From positions 1-5,653 of the forward strand of contig JAEUMC010000870.1 of NCBI GenBank assembly GCA_016793415.1: 5,653 bases of DNA, written 5' to 3'. The notes beneath the pieces were generated by a model. The model worked only from the letters and a program-made list of their open reading frames with translations, searched no databases and had not been told where the DNA came from. Shown here one piece after another: positions 5,515 through 5,653 of the stretch. The position numbers and the translations under genes are program-made. The stretch's first letter is position 1. Each line of letters starts with the position of its first letter. This DNA is from Devosia sp. Its GTDB lineage: Bacteria > Pseudomonadota > Alphaproteobacteria > Rhizobiales > Devosiaceae.

Positions 5515-5653
5515 ATGCGGTTCCGCCCCCTCGCCTGCTGTGCCGCGCTTGTCGGCACTGCGCTGCTCGGTGCTCTCGCCCAGCCGGCGCTGGCGCAATC
5601 CCCGCCGAAGCTGTGGGATATCCCGCTTGGCACGCCGATCAACGCGCTGGGAC
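5515..5653 (+). CDS. Exported protein of unknown function (partial, C-terminus off right edge)
   Basis: An open frame of 46 codons from ATG 5515 to the window edge. Residues 1-27 are a Sec signal peptide: R2 and R4, a hydrophobic stretch rich in Ala and Leu, and a cleavage site ALA-QS. The mature part begins SPPKLWDIPLGTPINAL, which I do not recognise. A short Shine-Dalgarno GAGG (5506-5509) lies 5 nt before the ATG. It is 48 nt after the dehydrogenase stop on the same strand, so the two are probably co-transcribed and the product probably acts in the periplasm. Proteins encoded beside PQQ dehydrogenases are often a cytochrome c electron acceptor or an XoxJ-like periplasmic binding protein, but no heme-binding CxxCH or other diagnostic motif is in the visible part. 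The two adjacent cysteines (C8, C9) fall within the signal peptide, away from the cleavage point. Confidence 0.75.
   Translation, partial: MRFRPLACCAALVGTALLGALAQPALAQSPPKLWDIPLGTPINALG

Overview
The window looks like a piece of a high-GC alphaproteobacterial chromosome, probably from the order Hyphomicrobiales. The evidence is the strong G/C bias at third codon positions, the Ala-rich Sec signal peptides, and the mix of an ABC sugar-type binding protein, a GntR/FCD regulator, an enolase-superfamily enzyme and a PQQ dehydrogenase. The order is an inference; no rRNA or other taxonomic marker is present. I see no tRNA, mobile element, CRISPR array or integration scar.

Layout: (1) 1-1035, minus strand: the first 345 codons of a periplasmic ABC-transporter solute-binding protein, running off the left edge. 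(2) 1036-1275: a divergent intergenic region, A/T-rich in its right half, with candidate back-to-back promoters and an inverted repeat that could be the regulator's operator. (3) 1276-1968, plus: a GntR-family regulator with an FCD ligand-binding domain. (4) 1969-2072: a short leader with two perfect hairpins and a competing long-range pairing. (5) 2073-3275, plus: a mandelate racemase/muconate lactonizing enzyme family protein, probably an acid-sugar dehydratase or epimerase. (6) 3239-3454, minus: a possible small gene converging on, and overlapping, the end of that enzyme. (7) 3455-3699: upstream region of the next gene, with two hairpins or palindromes. (8) 3700-5466, plus: an exported PQQ-dependent alcohol/sugar dehydrogenase with an unusual predicted metal site. 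(9) 5515-5653, plus: the start of a second exported protein, cut by the right edge.

Working model (inference): the window is part of a catabolic locus for a sugar, polyol or sugar acid. The PQQ enzyme would oxidise a substrate in the periplasm, the ABC system would bring a substrate or product into the cell, the enolase-superfamily enzyme would dehydrate or isomerise a carboxylate in the cytoplasm, and the GntR protein would control uptake and catabolism from the shared divergent region. The PQQ gene has its own long upstream region and may be a separate transcription unit, so its membership of this pathway is less certain than the link between the other three.
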